Part shown: one piece after another, positions 47,654 to 60,434 of the stretch
Layout of the letters: each line of letters begins with the position of its first letter
Numbering within the stretch: position 1 is the stretch's first letter
DNA from: Klebsormidium nitens
Lineage: Eukaryota > Streptophyta > Klebsormidiophyceae > Klebsormidiales > Klebsormidiaceae
Direction: 5' to 3'
Assembly: GCA_000708835.1 (NCBI GenBank)
Contig: DF236954.1
Coordinates: 1-64,000 of the forward strand
DNA length: 64,000 nucleotides
Made by a program: the position numbers and the translations under genes
The notes under the pieces: generated by a model
Told to the model about the DNA's origin: nothing
The model's database searches: none
The model's input: the letters and a program-made list of their open reading frames with translations, nothing else

Positions 47654-48771
47654 GATGGACTCGGAGTCAGAAAGTGTGTTTCGCTTAACCTCCCCGCCGT
47701 TATCAAACTTTGGCTGCTCCAGTGTGCGGTTTTGAAGGTAACCTTGATGTGGCGTTTCGATGTCGAAACATGGGGTTTAGGGTTTCAGGCTCATGACCTC
47801 TCCACTTTCGCGACCCAGCTTGAACTTGAAGTCGAACTTGGAAATCGCACATGCATGGGCGCTCTGCTTGCTGCTCGCAAAGTTGGACTTCTGCAAGTTC
47901 TGGACAGTAAAAGTTTGTGCGCACGCCAGGATACAGGCTACAGCGTCATTGCTTGCTGGGAGGCCTTCCAGAGGTCCCTCGACGCACCTCTTTGGCGCTT
48001 TTAAAGTTTGAACGTCCGGCACTGGGTTTGGGCGCACCAGACTAGGAGCTACACCTTGCTGAACCTGGTAAAGGCACACGGCTTGTGTACCCGTTTCGCA
48101 GCCCTGATGCTTGTTGCTTATGCAATAAGGAGCTCTCATTGAGACCAGGATCACAGGGGGCCTGCATGCCCTTAGTGGGGGAAACCCCGGGGTATGTCGA
48201 GGTCTGGGCCGCAGAGCCTCCCAGGCACCTCAAGTCTTGCAGAGGACTTAGACAGTAAGTCTAGTTTTGATTGCATTATAAGGTGGCCTGCCTATGCAAG
48301 GGGGTTTTCTGTAGCATGAAGCGCCGCTGCTTTGTTTGATCGGGGGTGGTCCAGATGATGCTTGGTGTAGGACCTTGTATCTTTCAGGGTTCTGTGTAGC
48401 TTGCGCACACACATCTTAGGTTGCGCTCTGAAGTAAGATATGTGTCCTGGAAGGCCTGGGACACAACTTATCCAACTTCAGTGAGGAGCAGAGAAAAGCG
48501 TCACCACTCGTACGAGTGAAAGATTGGTCGCCTTGCATCGCAGCTTCTGGCGCTTGTTCTGAGAGTTATGTGGCTGCTAGGAAAAGGTTTCTGATGGTTC
48601 TCGATCCATATGCCCTATCGTGACTACAACATTGGATCAGCATCTTTGCATCATTAGGCAGTAGCTTCAGAGCGCAGTTCCTTTCTGGTCGGACGAAAAG
48701 CCGTTGATGGTGTCCATCTCATTGATCTGCTCCATGAGAATCTTCGGCTGACCTTGTGTTCGTATCTGCAG

Positions 48772-49946
48772 AGAAGCTTCTGGTGGTGCTCCGTGACGGG
48801 CGGAAAATTGTCGGCATTCTTCGCTCATTTGACCAGTTTGGTATGAGCCTCTCACAACATTTTCTAATCAGCTTGATGCCAGCAATGAAAGCTTGGTGTC
48901 TCCAACGGTAATGTCATCCTTGTGATGGACTGCTTGCCCCTTTCCTGTTTGGATCAGTCTGGTTCGTGTCATCAAATGACCCTGTCATAGATCTCCTTGC
49001 TCCGTTCGACTTTCGAAGATTGGGCATTAGGAAAAGTGGCTAACACTGGAACGCTTTTATCGTTGTCCAGCGAACGTGGTCCTGGAAGCTGCGATTGAGC
49101 GGATAATTGTTGGAGAGGTCTACTGCGACATCCCACTTGGTCTGTATATCATCCGCGGAGAGAATGTTGTACTAATTGGCGAGATCGTAAGTGCACCTCA
49201 CCAAGCTATTGCGCAGAAGGCTGGCACCTGCTTTGTTTGACAAACTCTATCAAGTGCTGGGTGCGAGGTCGAACCTGTTGTTTGCCGATTGTGTTAAAGC
49301 CTCTTGTTGGGCTTCTTTTGGTACCTGTCTGAAAAAGGCATAACCAATCTTGGGCTGTCAGAATTGGACATTTGTTTCTTTTGTGCTTGTGGTTGGATTC
49401 CCTCTCCGGCTGGATACCAGAGGCGCGCCCCTTCCAGAACGACACTGAATTATCCATCTTTCACATGAACCCAAGGCTATAGATGTAAAGCTACATACTT
49501 GGGGCGAGAGTTGCACCCTAAGGTCTGGTGTTGCACCATCTCTAGGATGGGTCGACTGTTTCCGGACTCTGGTACAGGTTTCTAGGGCAGGTGCGCATTG
49601 TAGTAGCGAGCCTCTGGGCCACAAAAACTCTCTAGCCGTCCGTTTGAGTGAGTTCTGAGCCAAGTGACGAGGTAGATCTTGGGGTTGGTGCATACTCTTG
49701 GGGCCAGGTGAGCATACTTGATAAACCATACATCTTTTGAAAGAGGCACACTTCTCCCTAATCGTTGGACTTTTGGACTGATATCTGCTGGATGAGTTGC
49801 AGGATCTTCAGAAGGAGGAGCTGCCGGCAAACTTTAAAAGGGTGGGCGTTGCAGAGATTAGAGAAGCTCAGAAAGCAGAGCAGGATGCAAGTGAGCTGAA
49901 GTCATCCATGATGAAGAGGATGAACGAGTTTTTAGATTTTGACTAG
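48772..49946 (+). CDS. LSM1: U6 snRNA-associated Sm-like protein LSM1 (5' exon not found)
   Basis: Three exons in phase: 48772-48840, 49071-49186 and 49803-49946. The first reads EKLLVVLRDGRKIVGILRS, the Sm1 motif. The second reads ANVVLEAAIERIIVGEVYCD, then IPLGLYIIRGENVVLIGEI, the Sm2 motif with the RG signature. The third is the LSM1-specific tail (LQKEELPANFKRVGVAEIRE to MMKRMNEFLDFD). LSM1 heads the cytoplasmic LSM1-7 ring, which binds the 3' ends of deadenylated mRNA and promotes decapping. The initiator exon, which should carry about 15-25 residues (the start of the Sm fold), was not identified in 47.9-48.77 kb. Introns are about 230 and 616 nt. Confidence 0.9.
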
Positions 49947-51361
49947 CACGTCGTAGGAGGCTGTTGATCAAACTCAAGGCGGTAGGATGGCCCGCTTCCT
50001 TCAGCCGGCAACGAGCACGCGCAAGGGCTTGACATGTCTGCCCTTGCCCGCAACTTCTTACGCGGAGGGCTCGAGCTGCTCCCTTTATTGGGATTTGAAA
50101 TGATGTAGTGGTTCTTTGAATTTTTGAGCACATTCGATTCGCCATGTTTTGGTCATTCTGCTGCCATCAAAACAGTGTGTTGAGATGACACCGGCCTTGC
50201 TCCGCCAATGTTTTCTCCTCATGACTTCAACGTATGCGACCATCAATGATATGTTCGTAAGCCACTAGCATGTGTGTCCACCAGTGACAGCGGCCCAAAA
50301 GTTTGCACACGTCCTACTTTTCGCACGAGTTGAATGAATGGTACTTGAGAAACTGGTATTTGAAAAGCCGACCCGATCTGGTTGCTCCACGAAGTGCAGT
50401 CAAAGTTGGGCAGGAAGCTTTGATGCATATGGATAGTAACCGTGTATAGATGAATTGTCCATCATGATTTTCTTCGATTTGATACGCATATTGCTCATGC
50501 ATGTCGGAAACAATTACTGAGCGCCATGCGTTGTGTGCTGTTTGTACCATAGCGCATACAAATTAACAGCGCACATACCACCTGCATATATCATATGCGC
50601 GGGCGCCAGCCGTACATATATGCCTACCCCATCAAGCCGAATCCTCTGGCGGCCAAAACGCGAAAGCCGCATGCAAATTTTTTCCGCTGCAAGCCGGCAC
50701 ATGCCAGGACAGCATGCCGGTACTAAGCTACCTTCTGTTGACTTTTCTACTTCACTATTCATGCGAAGTCCACATCACCACATGTGCCTGTGGATATAGT
50801 CGAACTGCAGTCTTCTAGCCTTTGAATTTAAACAAGCTTCTTGTGACCTACCGATGGGTGAAACAACTGCAGAAAGTAGCAGTTGACCCGTCGAACAGTA
50901 TGAGACTCATCGGATGAATGCTCAGATCCAGAGAAGGCAGCATATGGATTTGCAAGGGCGGTGGCCTTGGGCCCATGATGAGTCTCATACTGTTCGATGA
51001 GTCTCGAACTGTTTGAAAGGGAGGCTGTGCTGAAAGCACTTGCCTTCGAGAGAATGAACAGCTTGAAGCTCAGATCATCGGAGGGACCAAAATCCAGAGC
51101 GAAATCTAAGCAATACATACAAAAGAAAGTCCTCTAGATTTTACATCATCTCGACACTGAGCGTCTGGCTGATTCTACAATCTGTACATAAGCTGATTGG
51201 TCGTCCCTACTGGTGCCAGGGAACTTGGATGGAGATGCAAAAATCGCAGCCTCGCTTGTCTACACGTCTATCCTACATTTCACATGTACTTGTAGTGGTG
51301 CTTGCGTGCAGTGCCATGCCGTGCCGTTTTGCTATCTCGTCTTGAGGGCAAGAGCAGAGTC
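49947..51361. other. Intergenic between LSM1 and CASP-like gene (3' ends converge)
   Basis: No gene found. It contains the 21-bp perfect inverted repeat at 50.89-51.0 kb. Confidence 0.4.
50891..51017. repeat. 21-bp perfect inverted repeat plus tandem copy
   Basis: The arm at 50,891-50,911 (TCGAACAGTATGAGACTCAT and one more C) is repeated exactly in inverted orientation at 50,977-50,997, with 65 nt between. A degenerate direct copy of the right arm follows at once (GATGAGTCTCGAACTGTTTG, from about 50,996). If transcribed it would fold into a stable hairpin. Confidence 0.75.
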
Positions 51362-53056
51362 CTAATACTTCGAGGCCGTGGTCCTGCTCATGAGGACAAA
51401 GGTGGCAATCCAGAAGAAGCTGGTGAAGTAGCACATGGCGATAGCCGCCTCAGTCTTGTGGCAGAAGCTGCACGGCAACAGTAATGCAATCCTGTCAGCT
51501 CCAGGGTTTAGTTGCATCAGCTTGCATATCGAGGCAGACAGATAGGCAGGCAGGTTGTCTTAAAAACGCATCACTGCGTCCTATGCTCCGAGACGGACGA
51601 GAGTGTTTCAAACAAGTATCAATGGTCTTACGTGGTTCCATTCTTCGACTCCCGAATGAACTCGCAAACGCTCAAGTTGTTGCCATGTGACGTAGCATTC
51701 TGAGTTGCAACTCCGGCAGCTGCAGAGGAAAGGACCAAGGTTGTAGATTAGGAGCTTCCCTCCGTCATTAGAAGAGATCCTGAGATTCCGGAGAAGTCAA
51801 GAGTTGCTCGTCATCTTCAGAGGAAATGTGCAGCTTAAAGCATATCAAAGTGCGTTTGTAATTCAGCTCATACTCTTCCTATTGAGCTTCGCTTCGAGAA
51901 GGGACTGCCTTGCACATACGTAAGTATCAATCAATTACATGGCTGCGAATGAACGAAAATGTGGTCCCTCCTTCTTTGCCAGAAGCAGGTCGGACTTGCC
52001 TGCGCATGCGGCTCCCCAGACCATCAGAGTGAAGAACTGCAAGAAACAGTGTTGAAAATATTAGAGCTAACAAGTTCAGGCACTCACAAGGAGACGAAGT
52101 TTTAGAAGCTGGAATGGAAGCAGTGCACTCCCTGTTTGCCCTTCCTTCGTGCTCTTCGGGCACTCAGGCACATGGTTACGAAGAGGAGGAACGGAAATTT
52201 TCATCAAGAACCGATTATGTAACTCGGTTCTTACTCCAATGGAATGGTCTCAGATCACATACCCAACCAATAAGGTCTGATCGTCCTTTCAATCCGTTCT
52301 GAAGTACTTTGCATCAGTTTACAGAAGTACAGAAGATACTCACTGCATCAAGGAAGTACTGGGCCAGGTAGAACTTGCTCGTAAATTCCTTGTTCCCAAA
52401 GACGATCTTCACCAGCGTTGTGACCGTCAGAACGAAGGACCAAAGTCCAGACAGGAAGGTGACGGCAACAAGGAAGGAGAAAGCGTGGAAGTCGTTGAAG
52501 TTGGCGCCCTGCATTCGATAAAACTTTGTGTCAGAAAAATACAAAACCTGGCAACAAGGTTCGGACAAACGAGGACATTTCTTGAGTTACATCCTTTCCC
52601 GAAGCTGAGATGAGTTTGGCTACACAGTCGATTCAAACTGAAAAGCGAGGGATCTTTATTCGTCTGTTATACAAGATCCTACGGCAGTTTTCTTGTGCTA
52701 TCATAAACAAGAGAATCATTTCCAAGCGCGGGCCTGATGACATGTTGCAGGCCAAAACCCTTCTGCTTCAATTCTTTCATGTACCTCTTCACCTCTCTGC
52801 ACTTGTTTGTTTTCTTTCGAAACCCCCTCCCATAAGCTCGTCGAGAAATCATCACATACTTTCGCGGCTAATCATTTGTCAAGTTGAAAGAGAAAGGCTC
52901 GAAACGCACCTCATGTCGACTGCTTGCCATGACTGAGAACGCGATCAAGGAGAAGACGAACTGAGCAAACCGGAGCCCAAACTGGACGCCCATGCTGGGA
53001 GCCAGGACAGGGCTCCGGCTGACAGAGGGCCCTTGCTGCTCAAAGGAGGCTGCCAT
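51362..53056 (-). CDS. CASP-like (MARVEL-type) four-helix membrane protein, group 5-like
   Basis: Five exons in phase: 52910-53056, 52344-52508, 52000-52036, 51632-51719 and 51362-51467, giving 180 residues, the usual size. Four transmembrane segments are visible: FGLRFAQFVFSLIAFSVMA, FLVAVTFLSGLWSFVLTVTT, FFTLMVWGAACA and MCYFTSFFWIATFVLM. The conserved Arg in TM1 (LRFAQF) and the acid in the third segment region (FLDA) fit the family. The loop after TM3 has TQNATSH and a Cys, and the fourth segment is preceded by FCHKTEAAIA. CASP-like proteins form plasma-membrane scaffolds; in Casparian-strip relatives these direct cell-wall modification. Intron 3 appears to use a GC donor (G|GCAAGT), the only choice that keeps the phase. 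It is divergent from ELOF1. Confidence 0.82.
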
Positions 53057-54243
53057 TTTCTGTGTGTCGGCCGTTTTTCTCTAGTCCTGAGCAGGGTCTG
53101 TAACTTCGAAACAAGGTCAGCTACAGAGCAGGTATAACGGGACCCCAAGTTACTCGCTGTTGAAGCTGTTTGGCGAAAGAACTGTAAGAGCAAACAAAGC
53201 GGAGCGCCCTTTTCCCTTCCTGATTGATGATCAATATGATCCGGTATGACAGATTGCTGCGGCACTGTTCAGAAAGTGACAAGCCGACAAAATGTTGATC
53301 AGCTAATCTTGGAGGGTCTGATGATCGATCAGCAGTATGCGCAGAAAAGAGTGGGAGGACAAGATCTTTGCGTCCCTCCTTGGCCTTGCTGATTGAAGAG
53401 ATTGAGCTCTAATCAGAGCCACCTGGCCAGTGGTTGACCTTGCTGATCGCGGTCAAAGCCTGGAAACGTTCTAGAGTCTAGAAACTCTTGGTCACGTCAA
53501 ATCATCTTCCAGCTTGTCAACAGTCAAACCTCGAACCTGGGGTTGTCGAACGACCCGGAGAAAGGCACGACTCTGAAGACCCTTCATCCTTCTGTAGGAT
53601 CAATGCAGTCTGCATTGCAGACGCAAGGGAACAAGTTTCGACGCTTTCAACGGTGTCGGGGTTGACGACGTTGAAAGCTCCGACCGATATTCTGAGGGCT
53701 TCGCAGCCATTGGATTGGAAAAATCTAGGCTTTTCTGAACATCGACGGCTCACAAAAGTTCAGAGGGCGACGTCATTCAGAGAATGTGGGTCGTCCGATC
53801 ACTCGAAACCTTCAACGTCTTTGGCGGCGCGCGGCCGCCCTGTTTAGCAGCCGCCCGCTGGCGCGGCCGCGGCCACTCTTATGCTGCTTCAGTGTCCGAC
53901 GCGGCCAGCCGCGCGCACGGCCGCGCAGTCCGACGAGTGCATACCTACCTAAGGCTATACTACGTTTTGACCATGCAGAAGTGGGCCAGACAGCCGCCTA
54001 TCCTAGGCTCCGAGCTTCACAACGCCGACGACCACTCAGTCCACTCGAAGGCAAGGCCCAGCTTTGACACAGATTCTGAAAAGGCGCTCCAGGTGATCTC
54101 TGCTTTCAAAGAAGTCTGTACCGGTATTGGCTTGGCTTTTGCTTCAATTCTCTGAGCTCTTGTGGCCAGCTGAAAGCCAGGATTTGCAGAGACTCCTTTG
54201 GTCCAGCGGCAGCTTTTCGTGGAACAGGCAACTTATTAGGGAG
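53057..54243. promoter_or_regulatory. Shared upstream region of CASP-like gene and ELOF1
   Basis: A 1.19 kb spacer between two divergent start codons. At 53,820-53,935 it holds a GC-rich island with CGCGGCCGC and GCGGCCGCGGCC words, in contrast with the flanking sequence. I see no clear TATA box. The short ORFs here have no family support. Confidence 0.4.
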
Positions 54244-55632
54244 ATGGGCAAGCGAAGCTCTGCTAAGCCCCCGCCCAAGGCAGTGCAGCCCAAGGTGCCG
54301 ACAACTTTCAGGTGTCCGTTCTGCAATCATGACCAGAGCGTCGATTGCCGGCTGTAAGTTTTTGGCGCACACAATTCACATCAGCGAAACCCTCCTTTTG
54401 GAGTGTGAATGTTTGTGATGACTTGTCAAAGAGCTTGTATCTCCTTTTTGGTTGAGGAGGGTAGCAGCTGCTAGGCTTTCTTGCGAGAAAAACAACCACT
54501 GTTTCGCCACCATTTGGGACAACCAATAAACTTTCTCTGGGTCAACACGGTTCAAATTCAGCAGATCAAACAAGCTTCTTGTACAACCCGCCGGTTGGAG
54601 CAGCTTTCTAGCAAACAATGCGCCTTATGCCCTTGGAGTGCACTGCCGAAAAAATCAAACCAGCATCAAGCAACTGCAAACAATCAGAAGCACTTTTTGC
54701 CCAGAGTGTATCGTTATTTCCTGCGCTGGGCAATTCCTTCCTGATAGGTGATCTTTGCCACTCCTAAATGCGTCAATCAGGGCGTCCAGATGTTATCCAA
54801 ATGTTGTTTGCAGCTAGCCCCGTTGTCGCCGCAGGGCAAGACAGTACTCTCTGTTCACGGGATTGCAAGCCCAACAGGTAGTGTAAGCCGCATCTTCAGA
54901 TCCTCCATGGGTCACAGTCCTGGTTTGCTCCTAAGGCCATAGTGGCAGAAGACCTTATCAATCCAAGTCTGTCTTCTTTCTCACACACTCACTCAATCAG
55001 CAAATTTATTATGTGGACCCAGTGGGCATGTGCAAACAAGAACTGATGACAATTATTGATACCGTCCCCTTGCAGTGACAAAAAGAGTGGTACGGGGGAA
55101 CTCAGATGTAGGATCTGCGATGAGCACTACCGGGTGCGGATAAACAACCTCACGGAGCCGATTGATATGTAAGTCAGCAGATTCCACCTGCGAGCTTGTT
55201 TCCTCTTCGATGTTCTTGGCACCTATGCTAAGTTTATCTGTGGGTTAGACGTGTGCTTTCGATTGGTATGAACAGACGTTATCTCGCCGCGCTGTCAAAA
55301 CTTTTGGTAGCCTTGAACGGCTTTTGGTTGAGTTAAGGTAGGGGCAGGCAGTACTCTTTGGATTGTCATAATCTGATGTCATCGTGTTGTGGAGGCTGTT
55401 ACGATCGCTGAAGAGTTTTCATTTGTCCATCTTTGCGTTTGTGTAGCCAAACCTTCTGCTTCTACTCTGTGCTTAAGAAAAGGAAGCACTTTCAAAAGCA
55501 CCCGTTGACTTTCGGCTTCATGTTGGGGTCTGCAGTTATGCAGAATGGATTGACGAACTCGAGAAGGTAAACGACCCGAACTATGCGGGAGAGGTCCAAC
55601 AGGAGGAGGAAGCCTACGACAGTGACCGGTGA
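54244..55632 (+). CDS. ELOF1: Transcription elongation factor 1 homolog (ELOF1/Elf1)
   Basis: Three exons in phase: 54244-54353, 55076-55168 and 55536-55632, 99 residues. The start [10 protein letters not shown] is the typical MGKRK-like basic N terminus. The zinc ribbon is CPFC (about residues 27-30) and CRIC (about 50-53). It is followed by [20 protein letters not shown], which matches the family's 'LSEPVDVYSDWID' block. The C-terminal tail is acidic ([12 protein letters not shown]), as in plant members. ELOF1 travels with RNA polymerase II, helps it pass nucleosomes and supports transcription-coupled repair. Introns are about 722 and 367 nt. All motifs of an intact gene are present. Confidence 0.93.
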
Positions 55633-57383
55633 AAAGGCTATGGTTTATGATGGAAGCGAAAGGCCAGGCGGGTCGTTCACTCCCCTTGAAACGTGCCATC
55701 CGCCCCTGACATCAATTGTTCTCTCCAACGTGGGCAACTGCAATTGCTTCTGGGAGACAGAGCCGGATCTTGCAGCACGAGGACGGAAAGCAAGGGTTCA
55801 AGATTGGGTTGATTCTTTGAAGAAATTCAACAGCATTACGTGCTTGTTCGTCCAGACGAGCTTTTGTACAGGTTGGCAACTCGTTCGGCATGTTGGCTGT
55901 AGTGTTCCACGTTCAGGAGATGAGCCAGGCACCGAGAAGTGGCTGGGATTGACGACCGATGCTTTGCGCACACATAAATCCAGATACTAGATTATCCTTT
56001 CACCGTCCTTAGTCCGTATCCGCAACCGGTGAACAACCTCTATGTCTAACTTGCCATCGTGATATTAGACTGTGGTTGACAGTTGTATACTATTGACGCA
56101 ACGTGGCCAGGACATCTTAGAATTGAACTCGTCAGGCGTTGCAGGTGCATGTGCCTATATTCGATCTGATTATGGGCTGTAAACAGCTGTGCTACCATGA
56201 TCACTGAGTCATAGCGTTCATGAAGAACCCCGCGGACCCGCCCCTATCTCCTTGCTCCAGATTGAAACTTGAGAAAGATACGGCCGCAGGCTTATCCACC
56301 TAGGACCGTTGATACCGTCATCGACGGTGTGCGCAGCCCTCAGCCAAAGGCGGTGGTGTCAATCGCAAGTTTGATGTACTGAAAACTGTACAGTCCTATG
56401 TACAACCGCACCGCCGCACGCCTAGCTAGTAACTATATTGCCACATGTCGCGCGCTGAAGTTTACCAACTGGACTAGATTTGTCTGAACTCAACCCGTAC
56501 CGTACGGTCGACCAAATTTTGCGGTCGGACCTCTACGGTACTTGCGAATCATGTAGCAGTTGCCCGTAATAATTTCGGTTTTCCGCAAGATTTTGTAGAG
56601 GACGCCGTCGATACAAACCTGGCGTGCACCTGCGCAGTGCGCACTTCGCAATGCACACCAGGGTGTGCACTGTGATCTCTGTCGGCCGGTCAGTACTGCG
56701 TGGGGTAATATTGCACCGGGGAGTCTACTCAAACCGAAGCCTATAGGTACTACACTTGTGGCCGGTTGTACAACCGGTACAGTGGTTTACTTCCCGGTAT
56801 GCCAAAGTTCAGCGCTCATCGCCTTTCAACACCGTGTTTGGACCTAGGGCAGGTGGCGGTCTTTGATTGGATCTTATCCTGCGATCGTATCTTGGTCTCA
56901 AAGTCCCGACCACTTCTCCATCAAGCAACCGGGCACTTTTAGGGGCGGGTCTGCAAGGTTCTTCATGAACGCCATGAGTTCACTTTAGTACTGAAGGGGG
57001 TATCATGTGACCACCTATCGATCATCCAATTTAAGCTCGATCAAGTAGAACTGCAAGTGCATGGATCACGAGCATGCACCTATCTAGTTAATGAATCAAG
57101 CTCATTCTCCGCCATCAGCTATATGCAGGCCCGGGCCCGTACCCTCCTTGGTAATTCGACCCGGGCCCGCCATGTGCCATGCAGTAACCGCATGCATATA
57201 GGAAATGAAGTTCACCATGCGTAAACTCGATCCAGAAGTACCATGAAATGAACACACAGTATCTCGTGAGCTCGGAGCCTACAACAAGTTCAAAATGGAC
57301 AAGCTAAACTTTGAATTGATCTCGACGAAGAAATTCTGTAGCCCAAGACTGTAAAGAATACGTGCAATGGTTGCATCTATTTG
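55633..57383. other. Intergenic between ELOF1 and SUVR3-like gene (3' ends converge)
   Basis: No gene recognised. At about 56,495-56,550 there are CCGTACCGTACGGT words like those at 33.3 kb. At about 57,130-57,170 the word CGGGCCCG occurs twice, 30 nt apart. ORFs up to 135 codons at 55.58-55.99 kb extend from the ELOF1 3' region in another frame and are not supported. Confidence 0.4.
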
Positions 57384-59807
57384 TTAGGCCACATCTCTTG
57401 GCATCAGCCCTATGCAGTTCGACGAGCCACAATAGCATGGCGGCGCAGTCTGCAACGTGCTCTCATCAGCCTTGACCTCCCCGTAGCTCATCGTGATCTC
57501 CTCCCCTGCCAGGATCTCACGATTCGCAAACAGAGCCACGTGGGGCAGAGGCCAGCCCGTCTGCCGCACAAGCACTCGGGTGGCGTTCCCTCCGTCACAC
57601 GAGTGGTTAACAAAACGAGCGACGTTTCCGAAGTGAGTGGCGTCGATGTTCAGTCGGAGGGAGGCCGTTTTAGAAGGTAAATGTTCTCGGACGACCAAGA
57701 GAGCAGGTGGAGGGCGGCCTGAGGAATGGTACTCCGGACAGTCGTAGATGAGGTGGCGACGATTGGCTTCTGCGTTTGTAAGCAGCTCGCCTGCAAGAGA
57801 GGCATCAGAAGAGTAAGGCCGTGCACCTAACATCCGAAACTGCCACCTCTGATTTTCAGTGTGGTCCTAGGGGCAACTAACAGCGGGTTGTGCAAAGAAA
57901 GAGAAGAACAAGAATTCTGTAGCTGGGGCCGAAAAGATTCTTTGGATCCGAAATTGTTTTGATGGCGTGACCAAGGTCGACGGTCTTGAATTGGACGCTC
58001 ACAGCTTGCTGAAGGGTATGTTTCAAAGATGGTCTGAAGAGCTACAACAAAATCAGTTACTTCACAAGTTGACCGACTTCGAGTTGTCCCAACAGACCGC
58101 TGTGTCCAAAAGCCTTCCTTCTGGCAAGTTTCGAGAATCGAATGTGTTTTATTAGTCAAAGCGGGCTTCGACCTGGGAACATCATTGTACATTCCGTAGA
58201 ATACGCAAGCCAATTGGTAGAGAAGAAGCTCGCCGTTCTCAACAGAACCGAGCATCGGTTCAATGAAGGACTGAAATCCAGGAGCTTCAAATAGCATGGC
58301 CCGTCGAGCGGGACGCTTGCTGAAGCGTGACAACGGCACAGGTTGACCAAGTCAGAGTCGTTCGCTCGTCTTGCCGCACATTTTGATCGGGAATGCAAAG
58401 CGCGCTTGCCATGTCTGCTGTAAGCTGAAAGTTAGAGTAATCAGGAGCAACTTTTGAAATCACCCACTGTCTGTGACCTTTCAGCTGTTTCTTCAAGAGC
58501 AGCAGCTCATGAAGCGCAACTGAGTGGTGGCAGTCACACACATGCTGACAGAGAGTGCACAGGGATTCCATCTGAGAAGGCCAGCTCGAGTTGCTGTAGA
58601 AAGGAACCGCAGAGCTGTTGCTTGTCAGACCCAACTTGTAAACAACCAGGAATGGAGCCTTGAGTGTCAGAGACTCACCAGCATACTGGCAGACGAATGC
58701 CCCCCGCCTGATGTCCTCAGCAGCGTGAAGGCACCATCCCTTCTGCCGATGCCTGACGACTTTCACTCTCGCAGCAATTCCCCTCTGCGTTACCCGGTTG
58801 CTGCATTCCGCGCCACAACGACAGGCCGGGCCGCATTCAAACACAACAAGTGACTGACCCTCACTGGCCATAGTCTTCACAGCATGCTCACTTTCTTTAG
58901 TCTTTTTGGGGGATCTGCTACTGTTTGTTTCTACCGTGGGCTGGCCTCTTACTAACAATACCTTCATTAGATTCTTCTTAGGTACACTTGCCCTGTCCTT
59001 GATAATTTTCCGCTTTTTTTCAGGAGGTTCCATGCTGAGAGAGCACAAAGCGCTCGGTTCCAAAACCGGCTCATCTACTTCATTGTTCTTTCTAGTTTGC
59101 AACCCCGAGCCAAATTCTGGTGACGTCAGATGTAAGCTTGACGGTGGCACTAAATTACCGTGTCGCAAGATGTTAGGGGAAACAAGATTCAGCTGGGGCG
59201 CCAGCAGAGAGAGCAAGCGCCCATCATCGTCATAAGCAGCCTCATTCCGGAGGTCAATTCCACAGGAACAAAGCCCTGGACGGCACACCTGCAAGCTTAC
59301 TTGGTTATTGTTCAGCAAGTCCTCTTCCCCCAAGTGATATCTACTTACTTCCACTGACTCTGACTGCACCACTCCAGAATCTTCATGAGATTCAATGCAG
59401 TCGCACTGTTCTGCTGTGATTGGAGTGTATGCTTCTCTAATCCTGACACCACTCGACAACACATTCTCACTTACATACTCGATGTCAGCATAAGGCTCGT
59501 TGTCCACACAGTTCTCATATGGAACAGTGGATCCTTCTCTTCCTTCCGCTGCATCAGACTGCCGCCGACACACAAAGGCATGTGTAGCACTGGCAAGAGT
59601 GGTACAGGCTTTACAACAGGAGATGATATCTGAAATTGGAAGGCGTTGGAAGATCAGCTGCCAAGCCGCTGCTTCCATCCTGGACACTCCTTCTGATGCT
59701 TGTTTGGGAGGCCGGCCAGCTGCTATGGAAATTCTCATTACGCGCTCCGCGCGCGTGAATGTTGAGGGGATCACCGGAAGTTGCGGAGTAACTTCCTGAG
59801 GATGCAC
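57384..59807 (-). CDS. SUVR3: Histone H3-K9 methyltransferase, SUVR3-like SET protein
   Basis: Two exons, 58679-59807 and 57384-57790, give up to 511 residues; an inner ATG at 59,678 is an alternative start that fits the conserved MEAAAWQLIFQRLP better. Residues after it resemble an F-box-like helix pair (LPISDIISCCKACTTLAS), as in Arabidopsis SUVR3. The middle is long and acidic/Ser-rich with a Lys-rich patch (EKKRKIIKDR). The pre-SET Cys cluster includes ECGPACRCGAECSNRVTQRG. The SET domain runs from VKVVRHRQKGWCLHAAEDI across the intron to RLNIDATHFGNVARFVNHSC and EITMSYGEV, with post-SET Cys residues CYCGSSNCIG. NHSC and the SET Tyr are the cofactor and catalytic residues. It should place methyl marks on H3K9 in heterochromatin. 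The intron is 888 nt. Confidence 0.9.
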
Positions 59808-60434
59808 CGGGCAACCTCAGGTGCCCGGTACAAAATGTGCATGCTGGACACGTCCGGCCAGTATTTCGGAAGCGCACGCTGCACACCAGTAGGGCACTGC
59901 CCAGTGGTCAGGTCATGGCATGACCCGTCACCTGACCTGTGCATTAGTTCTATACTGGTATCATTGCGACTGAGCAGGTGCCACGTTGGTCTGGCATTCA
60001 CTGCGGCGAAATGGCGAAGGCGTCCGCTCACGGTCTGCCCTATGACTCTGGCCATTTAGTGGTAGCATTTTTGCCTGGGCCAAGTGACCTTGCTAGAGAA
60101 GTTTCGAATTGATCGGACTCCTAGAGCATATTCACATGTCAGATTGCCTTTCAAACAATGGCCAGCATCGGGTGCCGCGCGCCCATGTTCGCTTAGCTGG
60201 TAGCTCTCTGTATCCAAGAACGTCCAACATTAAGCATTTTAAGCAACGTAGGGCAGGACAACTCATGTGTAGACAGTACAAGTACTTGTAGTCTACACAA
60301 CCAAGCCGGCATCCGATGATCAGTTTGGAACACGACGATGTGACACGTCAAAGGGTCCGGGGTCGAGTATCATAGATCCATAAGCTGCGGAACAGTGCGG
60401 CTAATGGTTGGCAACGAGCTGCCCAAAACGGATT
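59808..60434. other. Spacer between SUVR3-like start and VPS41 end
   Basis: 627 nt that must contain the 5' UTR and promoter of the SUVR3-like gene and the 3' UTR of VPS41, both on the minus strand. No other feature seen. Confidence 0.5.

Noticed and set aside
47273-48004. 243-codon plus-strand ORF
   Set aside because: No family signature, and it overlaps the minus-strand frames at 46,986-47,653. Its length is not enough evidence in GC-moderate DNA.
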